In this document: one piece after another, positions 1-10,268 of the stretch
Layout: each line of letters starts with the position of its first letter
Position numbering within the stretch: the first letter of the stretch is position 1
NCBI GenBank assembly: GCA_002344895.1
Contig: DDUR01000053.1
Coordinates: 1-64,000 of the forward strand
DNA from: Ignavibacteria bacterium UBA2333
GTDB lineage: Bacteria; Bacteroidota; Ignavibacteria; Kapaibacteriales; Kapaibacteriaceae
Direction: 5' to 3'
DNA length: 64,000 nucleotides
Translations under genes and position numbers: made by a program
Notes under the pieces: model-generated
Database searches by the model: none
The model's input: only the letters and a program-made list of their open reading frames with translations
Told to the model about the DNA's origin: nothing

Positions 1-28
1 ATCCTCCCCCACCTTCCCCCACCCCCTC

Positions 29-1201
29 ATGCTCATCCTCCTGCTTGGCTCCGGTGAACTTGGTAAAGAATTTGTGATTTCCGTCAAGCGCTTCGGTCAT
101 CGTGTTGTGGCATGTGACCGATACGCAGATGCCCCTGCCATGCAGATGGCGGATGATTACCGCGTGCTTGATATGCTTGATGGTGCTGCACTCGACAAGG
201 TTGTGGACGAGGTGAAACCTGATATCATCGTACCGGAAATTGAGGCAATTCGGACTGAACGATTGTATGATTATGAAGATCGTGGGATTCGAGTGGTACC
301 TAGTGCGCGTGCTGCCAACATGACGATGAATCGTAAGGCAATACGAGACCTTGCGGCTCGCGAACTTGGTTTGCGCACAGCAGCATATCGTTATGCTACA
401 ACCTTGGAAGAGTTTTATGAGGCCGTACAATCAATTGGACTACCCTGTGTTGTAAAGCCACTTATGTCGAGTAGTGGTAAGGGCCAAAGTATTGTTCGTA
501 CGCAGGAAGACATCAACAAGGCATATCATTATGGAATGGATGGTTCACGTGGAGATATTCGAGAATTAATCGTAGAGGAATTTATACCATTTGAGAGTGA
601 AATCACCCTCCTCACCATCACGCAGTCCAATGGTCCAACGTTGTTCTGTCCACCCATCGGACACCGGCAGGAGCGTGGTGACTACATGGAGTCCTGGATG
701 CCCCATGCGACAGCAGCCCCCTTACTTGCTGAAGCACAGAACATGGCTGACGTTGTAACACGGGCTCTTGGTGGGTCAGGTATCTGGGGAGTAGAGTTTT
801 TCCTCACGAAGGATTCGGTGTACTTCAGTGAACTCTCGCCGCGTCCACACGATACAGGTATGGTGACACTTGCAGGCACGGCAACCTTTACGGAGTTCGA
901 ACTTCACGCTCGTGCAGTCCTTGGACTACCTATACCCTCTGTGGAACTGATTCGAACGGGAGCTTCGGCCGTTATCCTTGCAACAGAAGCATCGAGCACA
1001 GAACCTGACTATATCGGAGTTGACATCGCTCTCAGTGATCCGAATACGGACGTTCGCATTTTTGGCAAGCCGGATATGCGCCCGTATCGCCGTATGGGTG
1101 TGGCCCTCGCCTGGGGTGACGCTACGGTAGACGAAGCACGTTACCGGGCACGTCGTGCTGTTGACTCCATACACCTGCGTTTACGTCATATCGAACCCTG
1201 A
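29..1201 (+). CDS. purT: Formate-dependent phosphoribosylglycinamide formyltransferase (PurT)
   Basis: Cytoplasmic ATP-grasp enzyme that makes formylglycinamide ribonucleotide from GAR, formate and ATP in purine synthesis. The sequence follows the family closely: [10 protein letters not shown] near the N-terminus, [13 protein letters not shown] at about 31-43, PEIEAI near 70, the ATP-grasp segment MSSSGKGQS near 145 and [12 protein letters not shown] near 270. At 390 residues it is full length, but E. coli PurT has about 12 more residues before [10 protein letters not shown]. Only 28 bases precede this ATG; they are C-rich, carry no ribosome-binding site and contain no stop in frame, so an earlier start outside the window is possible. 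It shares the purine theme with purL at 35.7-37.9 kb but is not in its operon. Confidence 0.95.
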   Translation: MLILLLGSGELGKEFVISVKRFGHRVVACDRYADAPAMQMADDYRVLDMLDGAALDKVVDEVKPDIIVPEIEAIRTERLYDYEDRGIRVVPSARAANMTMNRKAIRDLAARELGLRTAAYRYATTLEEFYEAVQSIGLPCVVKPLMSSSGKGQSIVRTQEDINKAYHYGMDGSRGDIRELIVEEFIPFESEITLLTITQSNGPTLFCPPIGHRQERGDYMESWMPHATAAPLLAEAQNMADVVTRALGGSGIWGVEFFLTKDSVYFSELSPRPHDTGMVTLAGTATFTEFELHARAVLGLPIPSVELIRTGASAVILATEASSTEPDYIGVDIALSDPNTDVRIFGKPDMRPYRRMGVALAWGDATVDEARYRARRAVDSIHLRLRHIEP

Positions 1202-1264
1202 CGAAACTTTTTCGATGGTTCCGTCACCTACTCCTCGTCAGCGCCGACACACTGTGACTTCCTG

Positions 1265-1831
1265 ATGACCATCGAAGACCGTCAGTTAACCTTCCTCGCC
1301 CTCCTTGAACCGCACCGCAATGCTTTGTGGCGCTTCGTTCGAAGTATGTCTCGCTCAACAACCGAGGCAGAGGATCTTTTTGGTGAAACGGTACTTCAGG
1401 CATGGGAAGGGTTTCATCGACTTCGTGATGAGCAGGCCTTTGTTTCCTTCGTCTTCACGATTGCCAGCAGACTCCAAAAACGACATCGCTGGAGGTCGGC
1501 ACTCTTTGGCACGTACGACGAAGAGGCGGCCCACGAAACACCGCATTCGGATCCCTTACCGGATGCTCAAGCGGACGTAGAGTACCTGCGTTGTTGTCTA
1601 CTCAAACTCCCTGCAGCTGTTCGTGAAGCTGTTGTGCTGTTTGACGTGTTAGGACTCAGCCTTGAAGAGGTGCGCACCATTCAAGGTGGAACCCTGAGTG
1701 GCGTTAAGTCTCGGCTCAAACGAGGTAGAGAGCGCCTTGCTACCATGCTCGAAGCGGATATCGAGCACGTTCCTTCAAATGTATCCGCACCAAGACTCAC
1801 CATCGCACGGATTCCAGGACCGACACCATGA
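1265..1831 (+). CDS. RNA polymerase ECF-type sigma factor
   Basis: Sigma-70 family extracytoplasmic-function type regulator of 188 residues. Region 2 lies at about 15-80 (TTEAEDLFGETVLQAWEGF, the helix that binds the -10 element) and region 4 at about 105-165 (LPAAVREAVVLFDVLGLSLEEV followed by a recognition helix with KSRLKRGRERL). No sigma region 3 is present, as expected for ECF factors. The stop overlaps the next start (ATGA at 1828-1831), so the pair is probably translationally coupled. ECF genes are usually followed by their anti-sigma gene, which gives the neighbour its tentative role. The regulon cannot be read from this window. Confidence 0.9.
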   Translation: MTIEDRQLTFLALLEPHRNALWRFVRSMSRSTTEAEDLFGETVLQAWEGFHRLRDEQAFVSFVFTIASRLQKRHRWRSALFGTYDEEAAHETPHSDPLPDAQADVEYLRCCLLKLPAAVREAVVLFDVLGLSLEEVRTIQGGTLSGVKSRLKRGRERLATMLEADIEHVPSNVSAPRLTIARIPGPTP

Positions 1832-3735
1832 AACGACAACTCCGCTCACTCGACTCATTGTTTGAAGCGGCCCGACGGGAAGAATCTCCTGTTTCGGCGG
1901 ACGACGTGCGTGCGATCCTCCATCAATCACCCAATTCCGCACTCATCCCGCGAGGGTCAACCATGTTCACAACACTCCTTGCCGCATCCGTTGCACTGGC
2001 GGCTATCGTTGGCACAAACGTTCTCATCATTCACGATACGCCACAAACCCCGCCACCAGGAAAGATCACGGCAACCGTACCGAAGACATCAACATCAACG
2101 ACTGCGATAACAACTTCGGACAAACCGTCGATCGGTACAACAACAGCATCAACCGTTTCGACAAATGGCACGACGCCAGTAGCTGTAACACGTCCACGGA
2201 GTTCTGGTAATCAGCGCACTACGTCGAACGTGGCATTTGTATCCTCTGCACCAATAGCCGCATGTGCTCTACGGGCAGACGAGACGATCCTCAACTCGTT
2301 GAATATCAATCTCCCTGGTCTTCGAAAGTTAGGCAACATTGCAGCGTCGGATAGTGTTGTGGCCTGTTCACCGAATCCCCGTCAGCTCACGGTATGTCTC
2401 TTTAAAGATGGGAAACCACAAGAGGTAGATATCGCTGCTGGTGATTCTCCACGACCATACATGGTGACGTCTCCATCAGGAGCGGGCCGAATCATTCGGT
2501 TTGCTAGCAACTCAACGGAATCCGTTGACCCGAACTCGCTCATTCCTGTGACGGCACCGACGTCAGCAGAGAACGTCATCATGTGGTATCCGGCATCAGA
2601 AAAGTTTGTGAGGGCCTTCCCGGATTCTCTGGCAACTGCACTGGAGGAGACAATCGTAATCCACATAGATGACAACGGTAATCACGTTAACGTCAGTACA
2701 TCACGTAATGGGCAAAAAAACGTTAGAGTGTTTAACACAGACTCGTTGCCAAAGCTCGACGCATTAGGTTCAGTAGACATACTGCGGGAATTCAAGAATC
2801 ATTCCGCAAAGGAACTGATGGGGCTTGATGCAAACGAGCTGGCAGACTTTTATCGAAAACATACAAAACAACTTGGAGTATCTGCTGACTCCTTGAGAGC
2901 TTACGTCCGGAGTCTTTATACACAGAATCGTTTACCCATCTTCTCCGACTCGCTTTTGGAACTACGTGAGATCAACATCGACTCACTGAAAGTGATGTCT
3001 GAGGTTGTAACGAAGTTCTTCGATTCCAACGCGTCTACATTCAATTCATTCAGTTTTGATTCACTGAATGCGCTGAACTTCAGCTTCGACTCAACATTCT
3101 TACGAATGTTTAACAATCCTATGTGGCTGAAAATGGTCGATACACTCACGAATGGTCCGTGTATGAAGTTTGATAGCACGAAGGTTATCAAGCGTCGTAC
3201 GTACGATGCACAAGACCATTCGTTGATTCGTGAGGAAGACGTAACGGTGAGTATCGCCATCACGCCAGATGAGCAAACGTCGTCGGCTGCCGATTCAAAT
3301 CTTCGCTCAATCAAACGACAAGTGATTATCAGATCCGTACCTTCAAGGACGGTACTCTCCAACCGTATCATGATCATCACATCGGGTAAGGGGCAGAAGG
3401 GGCAACAGCTCCCAACCTCAACAGATGGCGTTACGGGACTTCAAGAACTTCACCGTTCGTCCAATGGAGCGATTACGTCAACCGATATCTATCCGAATCC
3501 CGTTACGGACGGGGCGGCAACTCTAGCCTATACACTCTCGGAAGATCGCACACTAAGTGTCTCGTTGTATGATCTTTCCGGAACCAAGGTTGCAGACATT
3601 CTTCAACAACAACGTCGCACGGCTGGTCCAGGCCAGTTTGCCTTTCCCATTACCGGTGTGTCCCCCGGAATGTATCTCGTGTCCCTGACGACGGAGAAAG
3701 GCGAACGTACCGTGCGACGTTTGATTGTTGAATAG
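1828..3735 (+). CDS. Putative anti-sigma-like membrane protein with T9SS C-terminal sorting domain
   Basis: A 635-residue protein coupled to the ECF sigma gene. Residues 1-45 are polar with the segment LDSLFEAARREESPVSADDV, resembling the short cytoplasmic part of Bacteroidota anti-sigma proteins. One hydrophobic segment (about 47-68) follows, then a Thr/Ser-rich linker, a region rich in DSL-type repeats (about 300-440), and a C-terminal domain starting YPNPVTDGAATLAY that ends ...GMYLVSLTTEKGERTVRRL, a typical type A T9SS sorting domain. A sorting tail normally accompanies a cleaved signal peptide, so an N-terminal cytoplasmic part is odd. An internal ATG at 1963 (residue 46) is preceded by GAGGG at 1951-1955 and would give a form starting at the hydrophobic segment. 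The anti-sigma role is inferred from gene order. Confidence 0.6.
   Translation: MKRQLRSLDSLFEAARREESPVSADDVRAILHQSPNSALIPRGSTMFTTLLAASVALAAIVGTNVLIIHDTPQTPPPGKITATVPKTSTSTTAITTSDKPSIGTTTASTVSTNGTTPVAVTRPRSSGNQRTTSNVAFVSSAPIAACALRADETILNSLNINLPGLRKLGNIAASDSVVACSPNPRQLTVCLFKDGKPQEVDIAAGDSPRPYMVTSPSGAGRIIRFASNSTESVDPNSLIPVTAPTSAENVIMWYPASEKFVRAFPDSLATALEETIVIHIDDNGNHVNVSTSRNGQKNVRVFNTDSLPKLDALGSVDILREFKNHSAKELMGLDANELADFYRKHTKQLGVSADSLRAYVRSLYTQNRLPIFSDSLLELREINIDSLKVMSEVVTKFFDSNASTFNSFSFDSLNALNFSFDSTFLRMFNNPMWLKMVDTLTNGPCMKFDSTKVIKRRTYDAQDHSLIREEDVTVSIAITPDEQTSSAADSNLRSIKRQVIIRSVPSRTVLSNRIMIITSGKGQKGQQLPTSTDGVTGLQELHRSSNGAITSTDIYPNPVTDGAATLAYTLSEDRTLSVSLYDLSGTKVADILQQQRRTAGPGQFAFPITGVSPGMYLVSLTTEKGERTVRRLIVE
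3390..3403 (+). repeat. GGGGC-pair motif, site 1
   Basis: Two GGGGC blocks 9 bases apart, read as KGQKGQ in the host gene. One of 14 dispersed copies in the window. Confidence 0.75.
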
Positions 3736-3736
3736 G

Positions 3737-6160
3737 TTAGAAGCTTGCTGGTCCAATGGTGATTCGCCATCCCGGACCATCACGTTGTGAGAGACGAGCG
3801 TTGATGTCAAGCCGAAAGAACAAAAGAATTCGGTTCAGCGCTAGTCCAACTTCATAGTACACACGGTCGGCCGTTCCATCGGTCGACATCAGTCCGGCCT
3901 CTCGTGCACGCTCTGCGATGGACGAGAGGCCGAACTGCGTCCAGGCCGCACTTCCTGTGAGGATAAATTCAATTCCAAAGGACGCAACATCGGGGATTCG
4001 GAGTAGGCCAGGTACAACTTCACCGAAGTTGTGGGAAAGTGTCAGTGTGGCATATCGATCACCGTAAAACTCCTTGACGTTCATTCCTCGGAAAGCACTA
4101 CCAAATGCTAGACCCGTCACGGAAGATTCCAGAGAGTAAAGCCTGTGTATCGGTAAATCTCCCCACGACCAACCCACTGCTGCTCCGATGTCGAGTGTCC
4201 ACAGTGGAAGTGTCGCCGTACGTACCGATGCAGACCATTGCGTCCGGATATAGTCACGATCTGTCGGTAACACCGAAGCATCACTTACCTCGATGTCGGC
4301 CATCATTCCTGTGCGAGAGATTCGTCGAGCGGGATTATATGTTAGCCAAAGAGTTGCACCCACACTTCGCACAAAGACGTCGTCAACAGGTGGTTGATCT
4401 CTACGTTGTTGCGGTGTAAACACGCTCCATGTATCTAGAAACGGTGCGGAAAACTGTCGTTCCTGAGACACAAACAACCGCAACATGGACGGCCGCGCCC
4501 ACGCATCGTTACGAATGAATCGTAACTGTCCCCACGTATAGCCGCCACCAATCTGCCATCCCGTTGCGTGATAGTAATCACCGTAGTCCTGACCACCGAT
4601 GAGCGACGTAACGGTTACCAGGCCACTCCGCACAGTAAATGGATCGTCTCTCCGTTGTAGGCGATGTGACAACGATCCATCACCAAACCATCGCTGTCGC
4701 TGATCAAAAAAGTATGTGAGCTGAGCCATTCCATATGGCCTTCCGTTACCGAAACCCCAACCTGCTGCACTATAAACCTCAATCGCTGTGTCGGGGCGAA
4801 AACGTGTACCAAGACCAAGAAACGGTCCGTGAACTCGATTGTGGCGGAAGATGTCTTCGAATCCGGTAAACGGTCGCTGACCTAGACGAGTCATAATCCT
4901 TGGAATCGGGCCAAGGAATCGATCGATGAACGTGCTTTGTGCCAGTGAATCAGGATTCTCAAGTGCTATTCGAATCTCTTCGTACGCAGCTTCTTCACTT
5001 GCTCGTAATGGTACCTTTTGATTTGCTTTCCAGAACGTGGAGTCAAACTCATTGGCCGACTCTGCAATCTCTACACGCCGTCGATCAAACACGTCATCCT
5101 CAAAACTCGCATTGATGTCGTAGTCGTAACAAAACGTTTCGATATCAATATCAAGCCGTGGTGACAAGACAAACAAGATGTTCGCCTCAAGTGTCGATGT
5201 AATCGATAGTGCCTCTGGGACAACATTTCCGTTATACACAGCAAACTTTTGGCGAAACGTCAGCTTAGCGTCAAAAGGCAAGTTCACATTGTCATTGGGT
5301 ACTGCTCGGAGTTCTACGGGGACATCACGAAGTCTATCAACATAGAGTTCCCCTTCGAAGGCTCGATATCCACTTTTGGGAATCAATCGAATCCGCACGA
5401 TACTGTCTTCCTCGTTCGAGGTCAGTTCATAGTCATAAGCATCAAAGGCGTCAGCGCTCAGCGGTGATGCAACTCGCTCACCGACAATCGACACTTCATC
5501 ATCATAGGCATTCAGATTTGTTCCGAATGAAACAAAGTTGGCCTGGGGTGGTATGTTCGCCGTCTGACGCCGCTGAATAATTTCATTATAAAATTTATCT
5601 GGTCGCTCTACATATCCCTTTGAGTACGACTCAAGAATTGCAAAGACTGTTGAGTCTCCCCTGCCGGAACTCCTACTCGCCGTTAACGTGTCGGTTACGG
5701 CAACAAATTTTGTGTACAACATGTACGTGTAGCGATCAAGCGTCTCATTCTGACGTCGTTTGCGTGCAACAACCCTCCGCATAATGCGCATGGCCGGATT
5801 CTCTGCGAAGACAACAATGTCGGCCGTGCGCAGGGGTTGTTCCCGCAGTGATACAACGATGTTCGTATCCCGTCGTACAAGCTCTATCGTGTCTGTTGTA
5901 TATCCAATGAGGCTGGCTGCGATACGGACCGTAGAGTCTCCATCCGGTACCTTGAGAACAAAGGCACCATTGCGAGAGGACACAACTCCGCGAACGGAAC
6001 CCACAACACGAAGTGTTACAAAACGAAGATCTTCACCTGTTGCAGAGTCGACAACGCGGCCTGAAATTGTCACCATCGTTTGTGACGTAACGGACGCTGT
6101 TGACGCAACAAACACGGCGAGGAGTGCCAGCACTCCTTTCACGATGGATGTTTGCCTCAT
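3737..6160 (-). CDS. DUF5686 / carboxypeptidase-regulatory-like outer membrane protein
   Basis: An 807-residue envelope protein. Residues 1-27 form a signal peptide; about 28-115 is a carboxypeptidase D regulatory-like beta-sandwich (ISGRVVDSATGEDLRFVTL ... FVLKVPDGDSTVRIAASLIGY); the rest matches my recollection of the Bacteroidota DUF5686 family, with IMRRVVARKRRQNETLDRYT near 130 and an aromatic, alternating beta-strand C-terminal half ending in Phe, as in an outer-membrane barrel. The family has no established biochemical role. The start overlaps the stop of the upstream solute-binding protein gene by four bases (6157-6160), so they are co-transcribed. The stop lies one base from that of the convergent anti-sigma-like gene, with no terminator hairpin between them. 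Confidence 0.8.
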   Translation of the reverse strand: MRQTSIVKGVLALLAVFVASTASVTSQTMVTISGRVVDSATGEDLRFVTLRVVGSVRGVVSSRNGAFVLKVPDGDSTVRIAASLIGYTTDTIELVRRDTNIVVSLREQPLRTADIVVFAENPAMRIMRRVVARKRRQNETLDRYTYMLYTKFVAVTDTLTASRSSGRGDSTVFAILESYSKGYVERPDKFYNEIIQRRQTANIPPQANFVSFGTNLNAYDDEVSIVGERVASPLSADAFDAYDYELTSNEEDSIVRIRLIPKSGYRAFEGELYVDRLRDVPVELRAVPNDNVNLPFDAKLTFRQKFAVYNGNVVPEALSITSTLEANILFVLSPRLDIDIETFCYDYDINASFEDDVFDRRRVEIAESANEFDSTFWKANQKVPLRASEEAAYEEIRIALENPDSLAQSTFIDRFLGPIPRIMTRLGQRPFTGFEDIFRHNRVHGPFLGLGTRFRPDTAIEVYSAAGWGFGNGRPYGMAQLTYFFDQRQRWFGDGSLSHRLQRRDDPFTVRSGLVTVTSLIGGQDYGDYYHATGWQIGGGYTWGQLRFIRNDAWARPSMLRLFVSQERQFSAPFLDTWSVFTPQQRRDQPPVDDVFVRSVGATLWLTYNPARRISRTGMMADIEVSDASVLPTDRDYIRTQWSASVRTATLPLWTLDIGAAVGWSWGDLPIHRLYSLESSVTGLAFGSAFRGMNVKEFYGDRYATLTLSHNFGEVVPGLLRIPDVASFGIEFILTGSAAWTQFGLSSIAERAREAGLMSTDGTADRVYYEVGLALNRILLFFRLDINARLSQRDGPGWRITIGPASF

Positions 6161-7380
6161 TCAAGAAGCCGTACGGCCTCGTTCTGAGCGGCTGCAAGCG
6201 CCTCCTCTGGACGTGCCTCACCAAGCAGAACCTTTACAACAGCATCTTCAAGAAGGGCCTCAAGCTCGAGCCACTTTGGATGAACGGGCGTCATACGCGA
6301 CGTTAAAAGTTGTCGAGCGAACGTCGCCTTGCCACGTTTTTTTACGAGCTGCTCGTTCCGCAGCCCTACCGTGTCAGCGGGAAAACCAGCTTCGTCTACG
6401 GCTGAACAAAATGTAACGGCCGTTTCAGCCGACGTCATATATCGCAAAAACTCACGAGCAAGAACCTTCTGTTGACACGACGCACTGATTGCGAGGTATT
6501 CGCCACCGGCAAACGACATACCCTCTCCGGTTGCTGTTCCTGGCATCACGACGGCATCCCAGTCAAGATTCTGCGTCTTCTCAAGTTTCGTGAGTAACCA
6601 TGAACCACTTGGCCAAAACGCAACGCGCCCCTGGAGAAATGCTGCGTCCAACTGTCGTTGTGTTTCGATCAGACCCGTACGAGCCAGTTCGGCATACCGA
6701 GTTAGTGCCACTACGTTTTCCGGTCGCGCAAAGGTTGGACGCCCCTGTGCATCGACAACGTCACCACCGTACGACCAGATCATGGGCAAAATCTTCTTGT
6801 AGAGCCGATGTGCATCTGCACCATTCGCTGCAAATCCGTACGCACCTGTCCCCTGTACGGCACGAGCTGCGGCAAGTAGGTCGTCGTACGTGGACAACGA
6901 GCCTTCCCATCCACTTGAGGCAAGTAGACCCTTGTTGACGTACAGAACCCTTGTATCAACCGTCCACGGCCAAGCATAGGCTACACCATTCCACATTCCT
7001 GCTGGTACGGACATTCGGAGGAACCGACCAAGGTCAGTCTGCTGTGTAGGAAGTTTCTCTAAAACGCCACCGGCAGCAAACTGCGGCACCCAATCCGAAC
7101 CGAGTTCTATCACATCAGGCGGTGCACCTGAGTTAAATGCAAGTTGTAGCTTCTCCTTTCCGTCATTCCATGTGAGCTCGGTCAATTCCACTGTGCAGCC
7201 ATGTTTCTTTTCGAAGGCTTTCACAACGTCCAAAAGAGCTCGCTTTTGGCCAGGTTCCGACCAAAAATGCCAGAACCGCAACGGTGGTCGAGCGGTTTCC
7301 GACTCACCTCCGCAAGACGAAAGCAGAAGAAATCCGAGGAAGAATATGGTAAGGGGCAAGGGGGCTATACTGCGTCGCAT
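6157..7380 (-). CDS. ABC transporter solute-binding lipoprotein, family 1 (sugar type)
   Basis: Extracytoplasmic solute-binding protein of 407 residues. The N-terminus is a lipoprotein signal with lipobox LSSC (Cys23). The mature part begins with LRFWHFWSEPGQKRALLDVV and continues with APPDVIELGSDWVPQFAAGG and WPWTVDTRVLYVNK, the pattern of family 1 (MalE/UgpB-like) binding proteins for sugars or glycerol phosphates. No permease or ATPase gene lies nearby; the next gene is the DUF5686 protein, overlapping by four bases. The ATG is only 4 bases from a TAGTTTTG promoter element and lacks a ribosome-binding site, suggesting a leaderless message. The ligand is unknown. Confidence 0.85.
   Translation of the reverse strand: MRRSIAPLPLTIFFLGFLLLSSCGGESETARPPLRFWHFWSEPGQKRALLDVVKAFEKKHGCTVELTELTWNDGKEKLQLAFNSGAPPDVIELGSDWVPQFAAGGVLEKLPTQQTDLGRFLRMSVPAGMWNGVAYAWPWTVDTRVLYVNKGLLASSGWEGSLSTYDDLLAAARAVQGTGAYGFAANGADAHRLYKKILPMIWSYGGDVVDAQGRPTFARPENVVALTRYAELARTGLIETQRQLDAAFLQGRVAFWPSGSWLLTKLEKTQNLDWDAVVMPGTATGEGMSFAGGEYLAISASCQQKVLAREFLRYMTSAETAVTFCSAVDEAGFPADTVGLRNEQLVKKRGKATFARQLLTSRMTPVHPKWLELEALLEDAVVKVLLGEARPEEALAAAQNEAVRLLE
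7353..7365 (+). repeat. GGGGC-pair motif, site 2
   Basis: GGGGC then GGGGGC, slightly shorter spacing (8 bases). Lies in the signal-peptide codons of the minus-strand lipoprotein gene, read there as APLPL. Confidence 0.6.
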
Positions 7381-7384
7381 AGAA

Positions 7385-7392
7385 CAAAACTA
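7385..7392 (-). promoter_or_regulatory. TAnnTTTG -7 element (TAGTTTTG) abutting the solute-binding protein start
   Basis: On the minus strand TAGTTTTG ends 4 bases before the ATG at 7380. It matches the Bacteroidota -7 consensus TAnnTTTG; the transcript would begin at or next to the start codon. No clear -33 TTTG was found. Confidence 0.55.
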
Positions 7393-7500
7393 CGATGTCG
7401 GCGCTTCGTTCATTGCCGCTTCGGTAGTTCCCCGTAAATTCGAGCCCGTCCGTACCGCGCACACGGCGCGTTACATCATCATCGCCACTCGGGGAAATCC

Positions 7501-9117
7501 GTGCCGAAGAGTTCAAAGTACATCTTCATTACGGGCGGGGTCCTTTCTTCACTCGGAAAGGGTATCGCTTCATCATCCATCGGTCTGCTGCTGAAGCAAC
7601 GGGGCTATAGTGTCACCGTGCAGAAGTTCGACCCCTATATCAACGTCGACCCTGGTACGATGAATCCGTACCAGCACGGTGAAGTGTACGTTACGGATGA
7701 CGGGGCAGAAACTGATCTTGACCTTGGCCATTATGAGCGTTATCTCGACGTCAGTATGACGCGAGCAAATACGGCCACGGCTGGTCAGGTTTATTACGAC
7801 GTCATCATGCGCGAACGGCGTGGTGAATATCTCGGTAAAACCGTACAAGTCATCCCGCATATCACGGACGAAATCAAGCGCCGGATGCGCGCCTATGATG
7901 GTGTGTTCGACGTCATCATCATTGAGATTGGCGGAACCGTTGGTGATATTGAGGGACTTCCGTTTCTTGAGGCGGCACGTCAACATGCGCTTGAAGTTGG
8001 ACGACAGAACGCCCTCTTTGTACACCTCACCTTTGTCCCCTACATCAAGAGTGCGGGAGAGGTAAAAACAAAGCCTACACAACACAGTGTAAAAACGCTC
8101 ATGGAGTTCGGTATTATGCCCGACCTCCTGTTATGTCGTTCTGAGGTCAAGCTGGATCGCGACATCCGAGCCAAGATTGCGCTGTTCTGTAATGTTGAGG
8201 AGCGGTCAGTCGTTGAAGCTCTAGATGCAGAAACGATCTACGAAGTGCCCATGATGTTCGCAAAACGCGAACTCGACGATATCATTTGTGAAAAACTTCA
8301 TCTCAAACGCTCCAATCTCGATCTTGACACGTGGTCGCGTTTTGTCCATCGTATCAAGGCTCCAAAACATCCCGTCACGATTGCCATTGTAGGTAAGTAC
8401 GTAAAACACCAGGACAGTTATAAATCCATTAGCGAGGCATTTATCCACGCTGGTGCGATCAATAACGCAAAGGTGAACATCCGGTGGATAGACTCTGAGC
8501 ATGTAGACGTAAGCAACGTTGCTGAGCAGCTTGACGGTATCGATGGACTGCTCGTGGCTCCCGGATTCGGCTCTCGTGGCATTGAAGGGAAGATCTCAGC
8601 TATTCGACATGTTCGTGAGCACGGCATTCCATTCTTTGGCATCTGCCTTGGTATGCAATGTGCCGTCATCGAATTTGGCCGAAACGTGTGTGGACTTCCT
8701 GAGGCAAATAGCTCTGAATTCAAAAAGAACAAGTTCTCTGTAATTGATTTGTTACCGGAGCAGCGTCACGTGACGGACAAGGGTGGTACGATGCGACTTG
8801 GAGCGTATCCGTGTACCCTCAAAAAGAAGTCGAAGGCTGCTGCTGCATACAAAACCGAACACATCAGCGAGCGTCATCGCCATCGGTATGAATTCAACAA
8901 TGAATTCCGCGAACTGTACGAAGGTTCAGGTATGGTCCTGAGTGGCACGTCTCCCGATGAGAAACTTGTTGAAATCATCGAGCTACCAAATCATCCATGG
9001 TTTGTTGGTGTCCAATTCCATCCGGAATACAAATCGAGGGCTGTGACTGGACATCCACTCTTTGTTGCCTTTGTGAAGGCAGCGCTCCACCATGCTCAGG
9101 AGACGGTTGACGCATGA
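7501..9117 (+). CDS. pyrG: CTP synthase (PyrG)
   Basis: Glutamine-dependent amidation of UTP to CTP, the last step of pyrimidine ribonucleotide synthesis, in the cytoplasm. The 538 residues cover the whole family: the N-terminal synthetase domain ([21 protein letters not shown]-loop, [20 protein letters not shown]) and the C-terminal class I glutamine amidotransferase domain from about 290, with nucleophile Cys in FFGICLGMQ near 382 and the His/Glu pair in FHPEY near 507-509. The start is GTG, with GGGGAAA a few bases upstream. It overlaps the next gene by four bases (ATGA), forming an operon with the GlmU-like gene. Confidence 0.97.
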   Translation: MPKSSKYIFITGGVLSSLGKGIASSSIGLLLKQRGYSVTVQKFDPYINVDPGTMNPYQHGEVYVTDDGAETDLDLGHYERYLDVSMTRANTATAGQVYYDVIMRERRGEYLGKTVQVIPHITDEIKRRMRAYDGVFDVIIIEIGGTVGDIEGLPFLEAARQHALEVGRQNALFVHLTFVPYIKSAGEVKTKPTQHSVKTLMEFGIMPDLLLCRSEVKLDRDIRAKIALFCNVEERSVVEALDAETIYEVPMMFAKRELDDIICEKLHLKRSNLDLDTWSRFVHRIKAPKHPVTIAIVGKYVKHQDSYKSISEAFIHAGAINNAKVNIRWIDSEHVDVSNVAEQLDGIDGLLVAPGFGSRGIEGKISAIRHVREHGIPFFGICLGMQCAVIEFGRNVCGLPEANSSEFKKNKFSVIDLLPEQRHVTDKGGTMRLGAYPCTLKKKSKAAAAYKTEHISERHRHRYEFNNEFRELYEGSGMVLSGTSPDEKLVEIIELPNHPWFVGVQFHPEYKSRAVTGHPLFVAFVKAALHHAQETVDA

Positions 9118-10268
9118 CCATTCAGGTGCTGCTGACGGAACCCGACTATGTCGGACAACTCTATCCGATGTCCGAAACGTCGGCAGCATGGGAATTGCGT
9201 CTCGGTATGTTCTCAATACTCGAGCGCTGGCAAACATCGGTGCCCGACGTAGTATGCACCGTGACGAGTCATAGGCACGACGTACTTGAGTCGTTTGAAG
9301 AGCGAGTCCAGGTTGCCCCGTTCGCCCCTTTCCCGACTCTTTCCGTGCTCGGTAATGTATTGCTCGCTCCTGCCGTTATGCGGCAGATGATTGACGTTTG
9401 CCGAAACTCAGCACGATCAGTAGTCTTTCTTATTGATGACAGTCCGATTGCTGCGTGGATACCGCACCCTGCGGTATCCACGACAGCTTTAGCAGCAGCA
9501 ATGGAGCAGCCAGATGCAGCTGACATTGTTCTCATTGAAGGATATGTTGTCACCCGCCTTTGGCAGGCGTTTGATGTTATGCCAACGGTTATCGGTTGGG
9601 ACGCAGAACTGCTTCCCCGGAGACATTCGTTTTCAGACCAACCAAATGTTGTCGTTGATGAACGTCACGGCCCTGTGTTGTTTGGCGACAATGTTCACGT
9701 GGAACCATTCACAACCTTGATTGGACCGCTTGCCATCGGTAACGGTACACAGATCAAGTCTCACAGCAGAATATCCAGTTCAACCATTGGACCAACCTGC
9801 AAGATTGCCGGCGAAATTGAGGACAGCATTTTCCACGGCTTTGCCAACAAACAACACGACGGATTTGTTGGACATTCGTGGATAGGTTCATGGGTCAACC
9901 TTGGCGCTGGCACAACAACGTCGGATCTGAAGAATACCTACGGTGAAGTACACGTTTCGATGCCATGGAGCGATGAGAATACCGGTCGAATGCTCCTTGG
10001 CACACTCATGGGTGATCACAGCAAAACGGCAATAGGAACACGACTTACGACGGGATCCGTCATTGGCTGTTTTGCGAACATCGTCACATCAACATTTGCG
10101 CCCCGGGCAGTATTGTCGTTTTCATGGTGTACGGAAAACTCCGTCGTGCCATATTCTGTGGACAGGGCCTTACAAACGGCACACACAGTGATGAGACGAC
10201 GAAACGTTAGGATGAAAGAAACCACGGAACAACTCTATAGGTCGATTGCCGAGGCACGTCGTGACTGA
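9114..10268 (+). CDS. GlmU-like sugar-nucleotidyltransferase/acetyltransferase (Bacteroidota type)
   Basis: A 384-residue two-domain protein. The N-terminal half (about 1-180) is a diverged nucleotidyltransferase-like part ([35 protein letters not shown]); the C-terminal half (about 185-330) is a left-handed beta-helix of hexapeptide repeats ([20 protein letters not shown], then [20 protein letters not shown]). This arrangement fits the alternative GlmU family of Bacteroidota, which is thought to make UDP-N-acetylglucosamine for the cell envelope. The first domain lacks the classical LAAGxGTRM loop, so its enzymatic activity is a family-based inference. It is co-transcribed with pyrG and overlaps the downstream SDR gene. 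Confidence 0.75.
   Translation: MTIQVLLTEPDYVGQLYPMSETSAAWELRLGMFSILERWQTSVPDVVCTVTSHRHDVLESFEERVQVAPFAPFPTLSVLGNVLLAPAVMRQMIDVCRNSARSVVFLIDDSPIAAWIPHPAVSTTALAAAMEQPDAADIVLIEGYVVTRLWQAFDVMPTVIGWDAELLPRRHSFSDQPNVVVDERHGPVLFGDNVHVEPFTTLIGPLAIGNGTQIKSHSRISSSTIGPTCKIAGEIEDSIFHGFANKQHDGFVGHSWIGSWVNLGAGTTTSDLKNTYGEVHVSMPWSDENTGRMLLGTLMGDHSKTAIGTRLTTGSVIGCFANIVTSTFAPRAVLSFSWCTENSVVPYSVDRALQTAHTVMRRRNVRMKETTEQLYRSIAEARRD
9315..9328 (-). repeat. GGGGC-pair motif, site 3
   Basis: On the + strand GCCCC blocks 9 bases apart, read as APFAP in the GlmU-like gene. Confidence 0.7.

Noticed and set aside
1..28. C-rich stretch before purT with three CCCCC runs
   Set aside because: It lies at the window edge and lacks the GCCCC form; too short to tell whether it relates to the dispersed motif.
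5760..6416. Plus-strand frame of 218 codons
   Set aside because: Antisense to the DUF5686 and solute-binding protein genes, Arg/Thr/Ser-rich without any recognisable domain.
7573..8085. Minus-strand frame of 170 codons
   Set aside because: Antisense to pyrG, a strongly conserved gene.
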